Shown here piece by piece: positions 16,881-26,570 of a DNA stretch of 64,000 bases. This stretch comes from G963665975 sp963665975 (GTDB taxonomy: Bacteria; Bacteroidota; Rhodothermia; Rhodothermales; Bin80), in contig OY762508.1 of the NCBI GenBank assembly GCA_963665975.1, forward strand, positions 2,542,001 to 2,606,000, given 5' to 3'. Every line of letters starts with the position of its first letter. Position 1 is the stretch's first letter. The notes below the pieces were generated by a model that had not been told where the DNA came from, did not search any database, and was given only the letters and a program-made list of their open reading frames with translations. Both the position numbers and the translations under genes were made by a program.

Positions 16881-19820
16881 TCATTTCATCAGGATCATAG
16901 GCATCGAACCGTTGAAGGTGGTGCCATCCGTACTGCGCGCACTAATAGTGCAAAAGTATATACCAGAAGAAAGGTGTTTGTCCAGAAAGCGAATTTGATG
17001 ATCACCACGGGAAATCAAATCTTCATTCAATAGTGTGCTTATGAGTTGTCCGAGCAGGTTGAAAACCTTGACCGATACTTGAGCTTCTTCAGGCAAGGTG
17101 AAGCGGATCCAGGTCTCTGATTTGAACGGGTTGGGATAGTTTTCAAATAGGGAGAACGTCTGTGGCGCCTCAATCTCATTGGCAATCGTGACGGACGACG
17201 CTAAGTCTATGCCTTCGCCCCAGCGCGCAACTGCAACAACGCCATCATTTGCATTCGGACTGAGGTCCTTCACTACGTCTCCATTGCCTTCATTCATTCT
17301 CCAATAGCCGACCAGGCCTGCCTCATTACCGAGAAGTGCCACAGTCCTGCCATCTGACACTTCCGTTCCCGTACGAGTGATGTCCCACAGACGGACTTCA
17401 TCGATCCTGCCCTGGAAACTGTAAATCTTGGCGCTGGAATTTCCAACAAACAAATCGTTAGAAACTTGATGACCAATAGCGCCGGTCAGCTCTCCCGTAC
17501 CGTAAACGGATTGACGAATGCCATCAATGTACATTTCCACGCTTTCGTCTGACGCACCTTCTGCATTAAACGTCACAGCAACGTGTTGCCATTTATCCAA
17601 CGAGATCGAACCCGATGGTGTGTTCCATAGGCTCCTCTTGTTGTTCTCATCCTGAAGGACAAAAGCCACGCTGTTAGCACTAAGCTCGTCGTCGTCAGCC
17701 GTTTCCTGCATGTAGATCCAAAAACTATTGGCTTTGCTTGCTATACGCGCCCGACCCCCGGTTCGCCTGCCCCAGCCCGAAGGATTAATCCATGCTTCAA
17801 ACGTCATGGCTTCGCTAACGTCAAGGCTCGCGTGTTTAGGGATTTTCACAAGTTCACCCTGGTTTTGAAATAGCAAGGCGCTTTCGCCGTTGAATACTTG
17901 TATGAAGAATTCTTTGGTCAGTGAAGCAGAACCAGCAATTGACGCAACATTATTATTGGAAACCTCAAGAATAACTGTATACTGGCCTGGCTGCGAGTAC
18001 GACCAGGTAGGATTTTGGTCATTGCTGTCCACTACACCATCACCGTCAAGATCCCAGGACCAGTGTGTAATGGCTTGTTGTGGGACGGACTGGTCGATGA
18101 AAGAAACACTCAATGGTGCATGGCCAGTCTGAAGGTTAGAAGTAAAAGCAGCAAATGGGGCGGTTATGCTGATCATTGCCGTCATCATATCAGAAGAATC
18201 GCTGATATCCCAAATCGCGACGTTCGAGGGAACAGATTCATAATAGGATCGGCTGCTTGGATTGCTCTGGTAATAAAAGCGACGATTGCCATGGGTACCA
18301 GGGAACGGATCACCGGCATCGCCCCGGCTTTCTTTCCTATCCAGTTCATCATTTCCGTCCGCTTCCTCAAGATCGACCCACTTATGCAATTCATTACTGT
18401 TGGTGGACATCACATCATCTACGTGCCAGATCAATAGCCCCGTACCGGGTAGATAGGAGTCAAAGCCCACGCGCTGACGGTTTTCCACCAGAAAATATTC
18501 TAATGGACTATTCGCAAAATTGATACGATAGACATTCTCAGGATCAGCTTCGGCTGGTGTAAAAGTGTAACTACCATCTGTTTCTATCAGCTGGGGAGAG
18601 ATCCATTGCAGTTTCTTTTTGCACCATGCTGAGAGGTGGGCGGGCGCCCGACCTGCATCTAGCCAGTTACCGCTAGCCATGAGTCCCCACAATCCGATAC
18701 CTGCAGAACTATCATCAATATCATATAGGTCGGGCAGACGAAACATCAGGTGCATGAATTCATGGGCAAGCACGCCCACGCCTGCCTGCCTGCCATACTG
18801 CTTTTCCGGTTGTACGGTGTAACGGCTGATTACCACTCCGTCAAAATTGCGGCTGTTCTCTCCCAACTCCGATTGGTGAGGCCAAATGAAGCGCGTGTCT
18901 CCCTGCTGCGCGGCCCCCAAACCCGCGTGGATGATTATAACTCCATCGCAATGGCCATCCCCGTCATTATCGTATTTCGAAAAGTCGACGCCACTGGCGT
19001 TGGCGGCGTCAATAGCCCCAGCCGCCAGTTCGCGTGCGCGACCCGTACCATTCTTGTCACCATAGTACAGTTGATCGTTCGTGCTCGTGAACCAGCCATA
19101 TACGTCAGCATCAATACCGAACTGGCCGTAAGAGACTTCTCTCAAGTAATCGTTCAAACTGCCATGTGCACCGATCCCGCCGTGCCAACCAGGTTGGGTA
19201 AGCATTTCCTTCTTTGCTTGTATCGAGCTTTCACCAGATAGATCTGGGAAGTCAACCAGTAGAACAAGTATCTTCATGGTGACCGCATTCCCCCTGGTTT
19301 TTCGAAACAGGCGTTCCATCAGGAGGGCCGAGCCGGAGGGGTCAGCGCGGTGTGGATGCTGACTGAGGATCTCCTGAATCACCTGCTCACTGGGTCGTAC
19401 ATGCTGGCCAACGCGGTTCAGCAATTCAACCTCCTGGACAGAGCGCGCCTCGGGGTCATGTGCCAGGATGGCGGTAGGACTGAGCTTACCTTCGGCATCG
19501 CGAAACGCATAGACCCAAGCTGTGCCAGACGAATCACGTATGACCGTGTACCCATCTATGGTTTCGGCGTAGTGATACGTCTCGTCACCGAACAGACGAA
19601 TCGTTACCGTAGTGAAATCAGGTTGTATCGCCTCAAAAGGGTACGGATTGGCTGGACCGGCCAGCGCACCTTGAGCAGGTGTAAAGGGACTGGAAGCTGC
19701 GAAAGGGTGGAGGTTAAGGTTGCCCCCAATACTAACAGGCGCGCAATAAAGAATGGTGGCAGCAGCCACAGACAGGAGCGAGTCAAGAACAATAATTCCC
19801 ACGTTCCTGGCAAGACGCAT
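16881..19820 (-). CDS. M6-family secreted metalloprotease with PKD, LamG and T9SS sorting domain
   Basis: Secreted zinc protease of the immune-inhibitor-A-like M6 family. After a signal peptide (MRLARNVGIIVLDSLLSVAA) and propeptide the catalytic domain carries the zinc motif HEFMHLMFRLPD. A PKD domain follows (WSWDLDGDGVVDSNDQNPTW), then a LamG/concanavalin-like domain (GYWRMNEGNGDVVKDLSPNA) and a C-terminal type IX sorting domain (LFENYPNPFKSETWIRF to the end). The frame is open to ATG 19847, but ATG 19820 has an AGAGG 10 bp upstream and gives a cleaner signal peptide. It probably digests environmental protein after cell-surface attachment or release by T9SS. About 979 residues; no operon partner. 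Confidence 0.9.
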   Translation of the reverse strand: MRLARNVGIIVLDSLLSVAAATILYCAPVSIGGNLNLHPFAASSPFTPAQGALAGPANPYPFEAIQPDFTTVTIRLFGDETYHYAETIDGYTVIRDSSGTAWVYAFRDAEGKLSPTAILAHDPEARSVQEVELLNRVGQHVRPSEQVIQEILSQHPHRADPSGSALLMERLFRKTRGNAVTMKILVLLVDFPDLSGESSIQAKKEMLTQPGWHGGIGAHGSLNDYLREVSYGQFGIDADVYGWFTSTNDQLYYGDKNGTGRARELAAGAIDAANASGVDFSKYDNDGDGHCDGVIIIHAGLGAAQQGDTRFIWPHQSELGENSRNFDGVVISRYTVQPEKQYGRQAGVGVLAHEFMHLMFRLPDLYDIDDSSAGIGLWGLMASGNWLDAGRAPAHLSAWCKKKLQWISPQLIETDGSYTFTPAEADPENVYRINFANSPLEYFLVENRQRVGFDSYLPGTGLLIWHVDDVMSTNSNELHKWVDLEEADGNDELDRKESRGDAGDPFPGTHGNRRFYYQSNPSSRSYYESVPSNVAIWDISDSSDMMTAMISITAPFAAFTSNLQTGHAPLSVSFIDQSVPQQAITHWSWDLDGDGVVDSNDQNPTWSYSQPGQYTVILEVSNNNVASIAGSASLTKEFFIQVFNGESALLFQNQGELVKIPKHASLDVSEAMTFEAWINPSGWGRRTGGRARIASKANSFWIYMQETADDDELSANSVAFVLQDENNKRSLWNTPSGSISLDKWQHVAVTFNAEGASDESVEMYIDGIRQSVYGTGELTGAIGHQVSNDLFVGNSSAKIYSFQGRIDEVRLWDITRTGTEVSDGRTVALLGNEAGLVGYWRMNEGNGDVVKDLSPNANDGVVAVARWGEGIDLASSVTIANEIEAPQTFSLFENYPNPFKSETWIRFTLPEEAQVSVKVFNLLGQLISTLLNEDLISRGDHQIRFLDKHLSSGIYFCTISARSTDGTTFNGSMPMILMK

Positions 19821-19847
19821 TGACTTGTGGCCTCTTTCGTCGCGCAT

Positions 19848-20334
19848 TGTTAGGACAGAAAATAAGGTACCCTTTGAGGCTCTTGCAAACCATCCAGAGT
19901 GACTGGTGGTCCCGGTGATCTAGTGGCACAGTTCCGTGCAAGTGGCTCGCATTTCGTGGATGAGCAGTACGTTTTCGCCGTCTCCCACCGAAAACACAGG
20001 CCGCGTTCGGCAAACTGCTAATTGTTTCTACAGTCATCCAGGTATTCGGACGCCCATTGCTGGTTATCTCCGGGAGAGACGGTATGCAAATGAGGTCCAA
20101 GAGGAGCAAGCACTCTGCTACAGATTCTGTTCGGAAAACGAATTCCCGCTTTGTGCTACGCATTTCGAAATGTGGTTTTGGCTTCAGCGAGTGCAAATGG
20201 TGCGGCTGATGCACCTTCATCTCGGCGACATGTCTCGTCGGTCGGTAACCGCCAATATAGCAGGTCATGCGGGGCCTTTCGGAATAGCACTGCCCCTACG
20301 CTCCTGTGTCGCAGACTCCTTGTCCTTGGAACGC
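19848..20334. other. Intergenic stretch, no supported gene
   Basis: About 490 bp between the M6 protease start and the end of the winged-helix gene. Overlapping ORFs exist on both strands (plus 19936-20421, minus 19783-20268), but neither shows a recognisable family, and the plus one runs far into the convergent gene. It may hold decayed coding sequence and must contain the protease promoter. I see no terminator or repeat here. Confidence 0.4.
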
Positions 20335-21579
20335 CTATGGCCGGGCATAGGCGCGAAGACGGGCAATACGAGGGGCTCGGCGTTTGGGGCTATCCAGGCT
20401 AAATGCGCGGGCATCCTGTAGTTCATCCCGGACGAAAGCCTCAGTCCTTGCGATCGCAGCGAGAGTTTCGGGAGCTGGGGGATCAAATGTTATCCAGACA
20501 ATCGACTGGGTGGCCACATCGAATTCCCACAACCCGATGATCCGGCCGCGATCCACGATTGCATGGTACGGCAAATCGCTAAGACTCGGACTAGCGGGGA
20601 CGAGAAGGGGATGCGCTTTGTCGGCAGGGTCAATACAATTGCCCGCATCACGCCGCAACAGAAAGAGAGCATCCAAGCCGCTTACCAGGCTAACGTCCGG
20701 CTCTTCAGGTACCTGGTACGTTGCAAACGCCGCTAGCTGGCGCGAATGCAACAGACGCGTGGGATCGGTCGGCAGTGGCGCGAGATCAATCGCCTCGAGC
20801 GCAATCCGAGCTGCTCTGGCCCCCAATCCGGAGAACCAGCGAAACTCGCCTACCGTTGCCGGACCAATCCAGTCAAAAAACTGCACGGCCAGGCGCGTGT
20901 GGGCCTGCCCAAGCGTGGCGTCGTAGCCCGCACATGGATTGCGCTCCCAGCGTGCATAGCGATAGCGTTGGTTGTCCAAACGCCCTGTGGTCGAAATACG
21001 ACGGATTTCTCCGCGTACCTGAAGATCACCCAACACCAGCGGAAGTGTCGTCGTCAGCCCTTTCCTCTTGCCCTCTTCTCCCAGGCTTCGTACCCGGTCA
21101 CCCAGCGATTCCCGCAGTGTGGCCGGGTCCAGTGGAGCATTCGCCAGCGCATCCAGCACAGCGCGGGAAAGTCTGCGCTGCTCCGCTTCGGTTACGCCGA
21201 GCTGGCGAGCTTTTCTGGTTTCTGCTTCCTTGAAGGGGCGAGCTAATGTCAGTGCGAGCGCATAATCGTTAGCCCCCACCACGTAGGTGCAGCCCCGGGC
21301 GCTCGGGAGTTCCTGTATGTCCATGACCTCTACGGCCCGATCCACGCTCGCGCGATCATGTGCCCCGCGAGTGAATAGCGTAAGGTAGGGGCAGTCGCCG
21401 CCCACGGAGCGCGCCCAGCCTGTGCGCGCGAAGATGGTTGCCGGCTCGTGACCGGCAAGGCTATGGTCGAGACCTTGCGTATGCCACCACCAAGCCCGTA
21501 ACTGCGCATGCTCATCCATGACTGCTCTCTGTTGTCTCCATGTGTCCCAAGGAACCCCAGCTATGTGAGGCCGTGCCAT
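20335..21579 (-). CDS. Winged-helix DNA-binding protein (HTH_42, AlkZ/YcaQ-like superfamily)
   Basis: A 414-residue protein of the winged-helix DNA-binding-domain family that includes the interstrand-crosslink glycosylases AlkZ and YcaQ. Supporting features are its size, the N-terminal helix with RAWWWHTQGLDHSL, a middle region PLVLGDLQVRGEIRRISTTG with the wing pattern, and the C-terminal strand VDRGRIIGLWEFD that is common in this family (DG-R-I-V-G-x-W). Whether it keeps glycosylase activity cannot be judged. It is divergent from the DUF2461 gene 46 bp away. A second, more typical member lies at 45964-47169. Confidence 0.75.
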   Translation of the reverse strand: MARPHIAGVPWDTWRQQRAVMDEHAQLRAWWWHTQGLDHSLAGHEPATIFARTGWARSVGGDCPYLTLFTRGAHDRASVDRAVEVMDIQELPSARGCTYVVGANDYALALTLARPFKEAETRKARQLGVTEAEQRRLSRAVLDALANAPLDPATLRESLGDRVRSLGEEGKRKGLTTTLPLVLGDLQVRGEIRRISTTGRLDNQRYRYARWERNPCAGYDATLGQAHTRLAVQFFDWIGPATVGEFRWFSGLGARAARIALEAIDLAPLPTDPTRLLHSRQLAAFATYQVPEEPDVSLVSGLDALFLLRRDAGNCIDPADKAHPLLVPASPSLSDLPYHAIVDRGRIIGLWEFDVATQSIVWITFDPPAPETLAAIARTEAFVRDELQDARAFSLDSPKRRAPRIARLRAYARP

Positions 21580-21625
21580 CCCCGCATTCTACGGTATCCG
21601 CGCCGGCAAACCCGCAAACGAGTCA

Positions 21626-22309
21626 ATGTCTCCCATTCAGCCTGCCCTGTTTGACTTCTTCACCGACCTCCGCAATAACAACAACAGAGATTGGTTCCTT
21701 GCAAACAAATGGCGGTACGAGGCCTGTGTCAAAGATCCACTACTCACGCTCATAACTGATTTTGCTGCTCCGCTCGCGGATATTAGCGCGCATTTTAACG
21801 CGATTCCCAAAGTGGGAGGGTCCCTTTTTCGTATCTACCGCGATATCCGCTTTTCCAAAGACAAGCGCCCGTATAAGACGGCGGCAGGCGTGCATTTTCG
21901 CCATAAAGCTGGAAAGAATGCCCACGCGCCGGGATTTTATCTGCACCTGGGACCTGGGGAGTGCTTCGCGGCTGTGGGACTCTGGGGGCCTGACACAAAA
22001 ACCCTCAATCAGATTCGACAGACAATCGTGAATGATTCGTCGGAGTGGGAGCGTGTAACGACGGATCCGGATTTCTCAGCGATCTACACCCGGGATCTCC
22101 ATGCCGACTCCCTGAAGCGCGCGCCGCGGGGTTTCGACCCGGACCACCGTTTTGTGGATGACCTCAAGCGCAGACACTTCGTAGCATCTTCCGTGCTCAC
22201 GGAGTCGGATATCTGCAAGTCGGACTTCCTGGAGGAGCTTGCGCGCAGATACCAGATCGCGGCTGGCTTCATGGAATTCCTTACGACGTCTGTAGGATTG
22301 CCCTGGTAG
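21626..22309 (+). CDS. DUF2461 (TIGR02453) family protein
   Basis: A 227-residue cytoplasmic protein with the family signatures: an N-terminal FDFFTDLRNNNNRDWFLANK, the central RIYRDIRFSKDKRPYKTAAG and a C-terminal helical part. The family is widespread in bacteria and has no established biochemical function. The divergent winged-helix gene begins 46 bp upstream, so the promoters share this spacer. The convergent ankyrin gene ends 18 bp downstream. Confidence 0.9.
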   Translation: MSPIQPALFDFFTDLRNNNNRDWFLANKWRYEACVKDPLLTLITDFAAPLADISAHFNAIPKVGGSLFRIYRDIRFSKDKRPYKTAAGVHFRHKAGKNAHAPGFYLHLGPGECFAAVGLWGPDTKTLNQIRQTIVNDSSEWERVTTDPDFSAIYTRDLHADSLKRAPRGFDPDHRFVDDLKRRHFVASSVLTESDICKSDFLEELARRYQIAAGFMEFLTTSVGLPW

Positions 22310-22327
22310 GAGTGTACTGTGACAGTG

Positions 22328-23935
22328 CTAGGCCCTGGCGCGTCTTAAGATGCGCACAACTTCGAGGTGATTGCGCCGCTCAGCCCAAGACAGCGGGGTT
22401 GCCCAATCCGCACCGCCGTTGATATCTGCTCCGTGCTCCAGGAGTAGCACTGCCATGTCCGCCAGACCGAGCCGGGCTGCCCATCCGAGTGGGGTTGACT
22501 GGTAGGCTTCCTCTGTAGCGTTGATATTTGCCCCATGCTCGAGCAAGATGCGTGCGCACGTTGTTCGGTTGGGTCGTGCGCGGCCTCGATTGTCCAAACT
22601 GCAGAGACTGTGCAGCGGTGTTGTACACTGAAAATCCGGCAGGTTCGGATCCATCCCGTGCGCAAGAAGCATATCCAGGAATGCGGGGTGTTCCCAGTAA
22701 TAGGAACGGCATTCGGTCACCACCGGTCGCACTCGAACCCCGTTCTGTAGCAATCGAACGAGGAGATCCCGGTTTCCCAACCTGCATGCAGCGGCCAGGA
22801 CTCCGCCACAACCTGCATGGGCCGACGCTGGCTCCTCGCGAACGCGCGCAATGACGGCGTCGTCTTCTCCCAGCCACGCCAGATCGTAGGGGCTGAGCTG
22901 GCCGCCACAGCGCATGAGGAGCCGTCGAATCGCAGGCGTCTTTGCGACAAACGTAGCGCTTCCGGATGCCTCGATCCAGGCATTTGGATCCGCGCCATAG
23001 TCGAGTAGCAGGGAGACCATCTTTTCATAACCACGCCGTGCCGCTGCATGGAGCGCTGATCCTCTTGGCGCCGTCCGGCCATCGGGCCAATTGGGGGACG
23101 CTCCGTGTTCCAGCAGGAGGGTTGCGACGTTGGGGGCGAATTCCACCGCAGCGGGCAGGGCATGCTTGCCGGATGGCCGCGCCGCCGTAATGGCATTCGG
23201 ATCGTCATCCAGGATCCCCCGAACGCGTACGGCGTCACCGAGTGCAGAAGCAATGACGAGGTCGTAGCGGGCTCCTCGACGCAGAAGCAGGCGCGCGGTG
23301 GTCATGTCGCCCCGCACATTCCAGAAAGGACCTGTCCAAAGGGCAAGATCAATCGGTTCAAACAGAATAGGAGGGTATCCTCTCGACGAGGCGCGACCAG
23401 CGCCGTGGCGCGCATGGATGTCGGCGCCGCTGTCCAGGAGCAGTGTAGCCACTTCCTCGGCGGACGCGGCTACCGCCCGGTGAAGCGGGGAGCCGCCGGA
23501 ATCGTCGGCCTGCTCCAAGAGTTGCTCATTCTCTCGTAGCAGGGCACGCACAGTTTCCGCATCATTCGCAGAGGCTGCCTTGTGTATAGCATGATCGGAG
23601 TTACCTGGTGCTACTAGGTCAGTCCATGTCTCGGCTGCGCGGCCCAAGAGCTCGGCGAGTTCGCCAAACCCGCGATCGCTGGCGTGCATACGAAGCGATG
23701 CATGGTCCACGATCTGCGTAGGGTCGGCACCGGCGTCGAGAAGGATGCGTGCAGCCTGCAGGCGTCCTTCGCGGACAGCAATATGGATCGGCTGCACGCC
23801 GCCGTATTCACCATGAACCAGACCGACGTCGCGTGCGAGCAGCGTACGGATGGCCTGCCCGTCGCCAGCCCGGGCTGCGCAGAGCATTTCCCAGGCATCT
23901 CGCTCCAGAATCGATTCCGGGCCTGGCGTGATCAT
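22328..23935 (-). CDS. Ankyrin-repeat protein
   Basis: A 535-residue protein made almost wholly of ankyrin repeats, about a dozen, with clear units such as GVQPIHIAVREGRLQAARIL, GSPLHRAVAASAEEVATLLL and STPLGWAARLGLADMAVLLL. No signal peptide or membrane helix is seen, so a cytoplasmic binding protein is likely. The middle units are irregular and longer, as in related bacterial proteins. The downstream end (22328) is convergent with the DUF2461 gene, and the membrane-protein gene at 24385 lies 15 bp upstream on the same strand, so they may be co-transcribed. Binding partner unknown. A smaller ankyrin protein is encoded at 37578-38390. Confidence 0.9.
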   Translation of the reverse strand: MITPGPESILERDAWEMLCAARAGDGQAIRTLLARDVGLVHGEYGGVQPIHIAVREGRLQAARILLDAGADPTQIVDHASLRMHASDRGFGELAELLGRAAETWTDLVAPGNSDHAIHKAASANDAETVRALLRENEQLLEQADDSGGSPLHRAVAASAEEVATLLLDSGADIHARHGAGRASSRGYPPILFEPIDLALWTGPFWNVRGDMTTARLLLRRGARYDLVIASALGDAVRVRGILDDDPNAITAARPSGKHALPAAVEFAPNVATLLLEHGASPNWPDGRTAPRGSALHAAARRGYEKMVSLLLDYGADPNAWIEASGSATFVAKTPAIRRLLMRCGGQLSPYDLAWLGEDDAVIARVREEPASAHAGCGGVLAAACRLGNRDLLVRLLQNGVRVRPVVTECRSYYWEHPAFLDMLLAHGMDPNLPDFQCTTPLHSLCSLDNRGRARPNRTTCARILLEHGANINATEEAYQSTPLGWAARLGLADMAVLLLEHGADINGGADWATPLSWAERRNHLEVVRILRRARA

Positions 23936-23950
23936 GGATTATACGATGCC

Positions 23951-24385
23951 TCACTCTTTCGAAAGAAGGCCACCACCCCAGGCCACCCCGAGCGCTCCGA
24001 GAAGTGGATTCAGATACATGATCCACATTGGCTGATGCGCGTTATTCATCGCTTCCAACCATCCCGGATCCACCAGACGTGGGTCCGTCATCGTGGGCTC
24101 CCCGGTCGTCACGATGGTCACGACGCCCAGAATGACAACGACCGCAATCAAGTAGACAGGACCTCTCATCGACCGGGCGATCCGCTGGCAAACATTACCA
24201 CCGACCCAAGCCGCGCCGAGTCCAACGACAATGCTGAGAATGAGCCAGATGGTAGAAACCTGCCATGATTCCGATCTGAATGATCCGTCGGCTCCCAGTA
24301 CAAGGTATGCTGCAGTAAACACAACCATTATGCTCAGGGCCATTACGGCATATCCACCGATTACGCCAAGGATGTTTCGCAGCAT
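23951..24385 (-). CDS. Small membrane protein, paralogue A
   Basis: A 144-residue protein with four predicted membrane segments (residues about 3-27, 45-65, 73-93, 118-140). It shares a clear common pattern with the protein at 24758-25246: SESWQVS/PDSWQIS, VGGNVCQRIARS/IGGKVCQVIARS, TGEPTMTDPR/VGEPSMADPR and H-x-PMW at the last helix. I do not recognise a named family. The same-strand ankyrin gene begins 15 bp downstream of its stop. Membrane location is predicted; function unknown. Confidence 0.75.
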   Translation of the reverse strand: MLRNILGVIGGYAVMALSIMVVFTAAYLVLGADGSFRSESWQVSTIWLILSIVVGLGAAWVGGNVCQRIARSMRGPVYLIAVVVILGVVTIVTTGEPTMTDPRLVDPGWLEAMNNAHQPMWIMYLNPLLGALGVAWGGGLLSKE

Positions 24386-24529
24386 GGTATTACATGGGTT
24401 AGGTTAGCGAGGCAAGTATGCCTATAGTGATACGGCGCACGCACGATTCGTTCCAATGCTTTCGATTGGTTCTCGCGAACCAGCATCCAGGAATCCAGTT
24501 CGCGACCTGATCCATCCCCGGCAAAATGG

Positions 24530-24690
24530 CTATCTGACAGGCTCTACCGAACCCGCGAATTCCGCAGCTATCGCTAATGCCTCGCGTGAGCGATGCAACA
24601 TGAATCAGGCCTTGTGCTGCGTTACGCCAATATCCTTGCGGAGCTTTACGCTGGACATGCCGTAAGCGAAGGCATTCTTAAGGTAGATCA
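24530..24690 (-). pseudogene. Decayed IS1595-family transposase fragment
   Basis: On the minus strand the frame from about 24690 down to 24530 reads AYGMSSVKLRKDIGVTQHKA, then a TGA stop, then FMLHRSREALA. This matches the IS1595 (ISXO2-like) transposase core G-[IM]-S-S-x-x-L-x-x-D-[IL]-G-V-T-Q-x-x-A-W-F-M-L-H-R-I-R-E-A, with the conserved Trp codon TGG changed to TGA. The frame ends at a TAG at 24532-24530. No inverted repeats or remaining transposase were found. It sits exactly between two paralogous membrane genes. Confidence 0.7.
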
Positions 24691-24757
24691 CTTATGCCCA
24701 TTTCGTCGATGTCAGGCGGCTGCATAACCCGGCCGGCCGTTGCAGGACGCGCATTGT

Positions 24758-25246
24758 TCAGCGCGGCTTACGCGATGGCGCGTCAGGCTCGACAGCTCGC
24801 GCCTGTTTCTTCTTGAGCAGGCGACTTCCCATCGCTATCCCAAATGCGCCGCAGAGCGGATAGAGATACAGTAACCACATAGGATGATGCGCGCCATCCA
24901 TCCAGCTACTAAGTGCTTCTCTCCACTCGGGATCGATGGTGCGAGGATCAGCCATGCTCGGTTCGCCCACCGTGACGGCAGATGCTATACCGAGCAGAAG
25001 AACTGCAATTATCAGGTAGAGCGCACCTCTCCTTGATCTGGCAATGACCTGGCAAACCTTGCCGCCTATGGATGCCGCCATAATCGCGACGACAATGCTC
25101 AGAACAGACCAGGGCACGGAGATCTGCCACGAGTCAGGCTTGAACGCTATGTCCGCACCCACCACTAGGTATATTCCGCAATAGGTGGCGGCTTCGACGA
25201 GCGTCATTGCGCCATAGCCTGCGATTACGCCCACGAATAGTCGCAT
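24758..25246 (-). CDS. Small membrane protein, paralogue B
   Basis: A 162-residue four-helix membrane protein paralogous to the one at 23951-24385, with the same SWQIS, GGKVCQVIARS, VGEPSMADPRTIDPEW and HHPMWLLYLYP landmarks. It has a longer basic tail (KKKQARAVEPDAPSRKPR). I use ATG 25246, which starts just before the first hydrophobic helix and aligns with the paralogue start; an ATG at 25273 adds a His-rich leader. A transposase remnant separates it from its paralogue, and a DUF1835 gene ends 43 bp upstream on the same strand. Confidence 0.75.
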   Translation of the reverse strand: MRLFVGVIAGYGAMTLVEAATYCGIYLVVGADIAFKPDSWQISVPWSVLSIVVAIMAASIGGKVCQVIARSRRGALYLIIAVLLLGIASAVTVGEPSMADPRTIDPEWREALSSWMDGAHHPMWLLYLYPLCGAFGIAMGSRLLKKKQARAVEPDAPSRKPR

Positions 25247-25289
25247 AAAGAAAACATCTGAGTGGTGGTGCAAAGAGGCTCATTCATAA

Positions 25290-26291
25290 TCATACGAGCC
25301 GCGGTGCTCCATTGTGAGAAGTGGTGGCAAACCGCTGTGCGGTCTTGTTCCATCGCCAACGTGCTTCCGAGCCTTTCAGGTGAACACCCCCGAACCAGCG
25401 ATCAATGCCGTTCAGCGCAACCGCATCACTTTCTCCCGCAAGCACACGCGAACCGTCGTGCGTAAGGGACAATCGCGCGTTTGGGAATGCGGAGTCGTCG
25501 TGTGGACCATGGATATCAATCAGGGGGTGTCCACCCGAGGCCAGATCTTTCAATGCGGCCCAATACGTCCAATCGCCCATGAATGGATGGTCTTCCTGCT
25601 CCCAGTGTGCTTTCAACAGCGCGACAGGGTCTTCTATGCCTGAGGCGATGGCTTCAAGAGCGTGGTGTTCCGTGCGACCCAGACCGTTATGCACAGAGGG
25701 AAACGACTCAAGGTGCCGACGAAGTGCTGCGGCCATGAACGGCAAAGGCGAGGTGTCTCTCTTCAGAAGCGTTACGAGACTATCGGGACTCGGCCTGCAA
25801 AAGGCCCACCAGACGGCAGTGGCAAGAAGGAGTTGCGCATGAGTGACGGACTGTCGTGTGCCGAATAGTGTGGTAACATGTTCCGGTGCAAGATCGCCAA
25901 GTCCGCGGAAGGATGGGATACCGGGATATCGGTCGATGCAGATCATCGACAGGCTGGTAGCAGACCGTTTCCTGGTAGCGAAGAAGTCCAGGATCTGCGC
26001 AATCTGCAATTGGTCGTACAGGTCATGCTCGAACCAAAGGACAATCTCATCATGCTCGTGAAACCACTCCAGCGTTTCATTGCGTTCCCGGAATGCGCTG
26101 AGCAGCGCGTGAGTCGTTCCCCAATTGCGACGAGAGAGATACTCGGCGCGCACTTGACTTAGTGCGTGCAGATTAAGCCCTGCGGGCACGGGCCCTTCAT
26201 GTAGGACATCGCGCCACGGCAGAATGGTGCTCTCGAAACCCGCCGCCTTTAGTAGTCCTGCCGCTTCGTCACCATTGGTGATGTGGAGCAT
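25290..26291 (-). CDS. DUF1835 domain-containing protein
   Basis: A 333-residue protein starting MLHITNGDEAAGLLKAAG, the typical beginning of DUF1835, with ILPWRDVLHEGPVP and later HDEIVLWFEHDLYDQLQIAQ, both hallmarks of the family. The C-terminal third fits the associated DUF3658-type region only loosely. No signal peptide. Family members are often found as solitary stress- or metabolism-associated genes without known biochemistry. It is followed by the membrane paralogue pair on the same strand. Confidence 0.85.
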   Translation of the reverse strand: MLHITNGDEAAGLLKAAGFESTILPWRDVLHEGPVPAGLNLHALSQVRAEYLSRRNWGTTHALLSAFRERNETLEWFHEHDEIVLWFEHDLYDQLQIAQILDFFATRKRSATSLSMICIDRYPGIPSFRGLGDLAPEHVTTLFGTRQSVTHAQLLLATAVWWAFCRPSPDSLVTLLKRDTSPLPFMAAALRRHLESFPSVHNGLGRTEHHALEAIASGIEDPVALLKAHWEQEDHPFMGDWTYWAALKDLASGGHPLIDIHGPHDDSAFPNARLSLTHDGSRVLAGESDAVALNGIDRWFGGVHLKGSEARWRWNKTAQRFATTSHNGAPRLV

Positions 26292-26570
26292 AGCGGCTCT
26301 GTTGAGCTGTTGCCGGGGAGTGTGGGTTGGTAACCGGTGTATAACGGCACCAAGATACAGGATGCAGTAGCAAGACGTGATAGACAGTCCTGATCGGTGT
26401 TCGAATGCCTGTTGTCCGGTAAGAAAAGGCTACGCGCAATCGCAACCAACTTCCATGCGGTCGGCAGTACGCGGACCAGCGGGTAGAATACGGCTGTGGA
26501 GATGGATATCTATCGGACCGCTCTTGAACGTGCCAATATTCTTCAACGAGACAGGCACCTCCGGCTTCCG

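Noticed and set aside
19936..20421. Plus-strand 161-codon ORF between the protease and winged-helix genes
   Set aside because: No family, no SD, and it overlaps the convergent winged-helix gene by about 87 bp.
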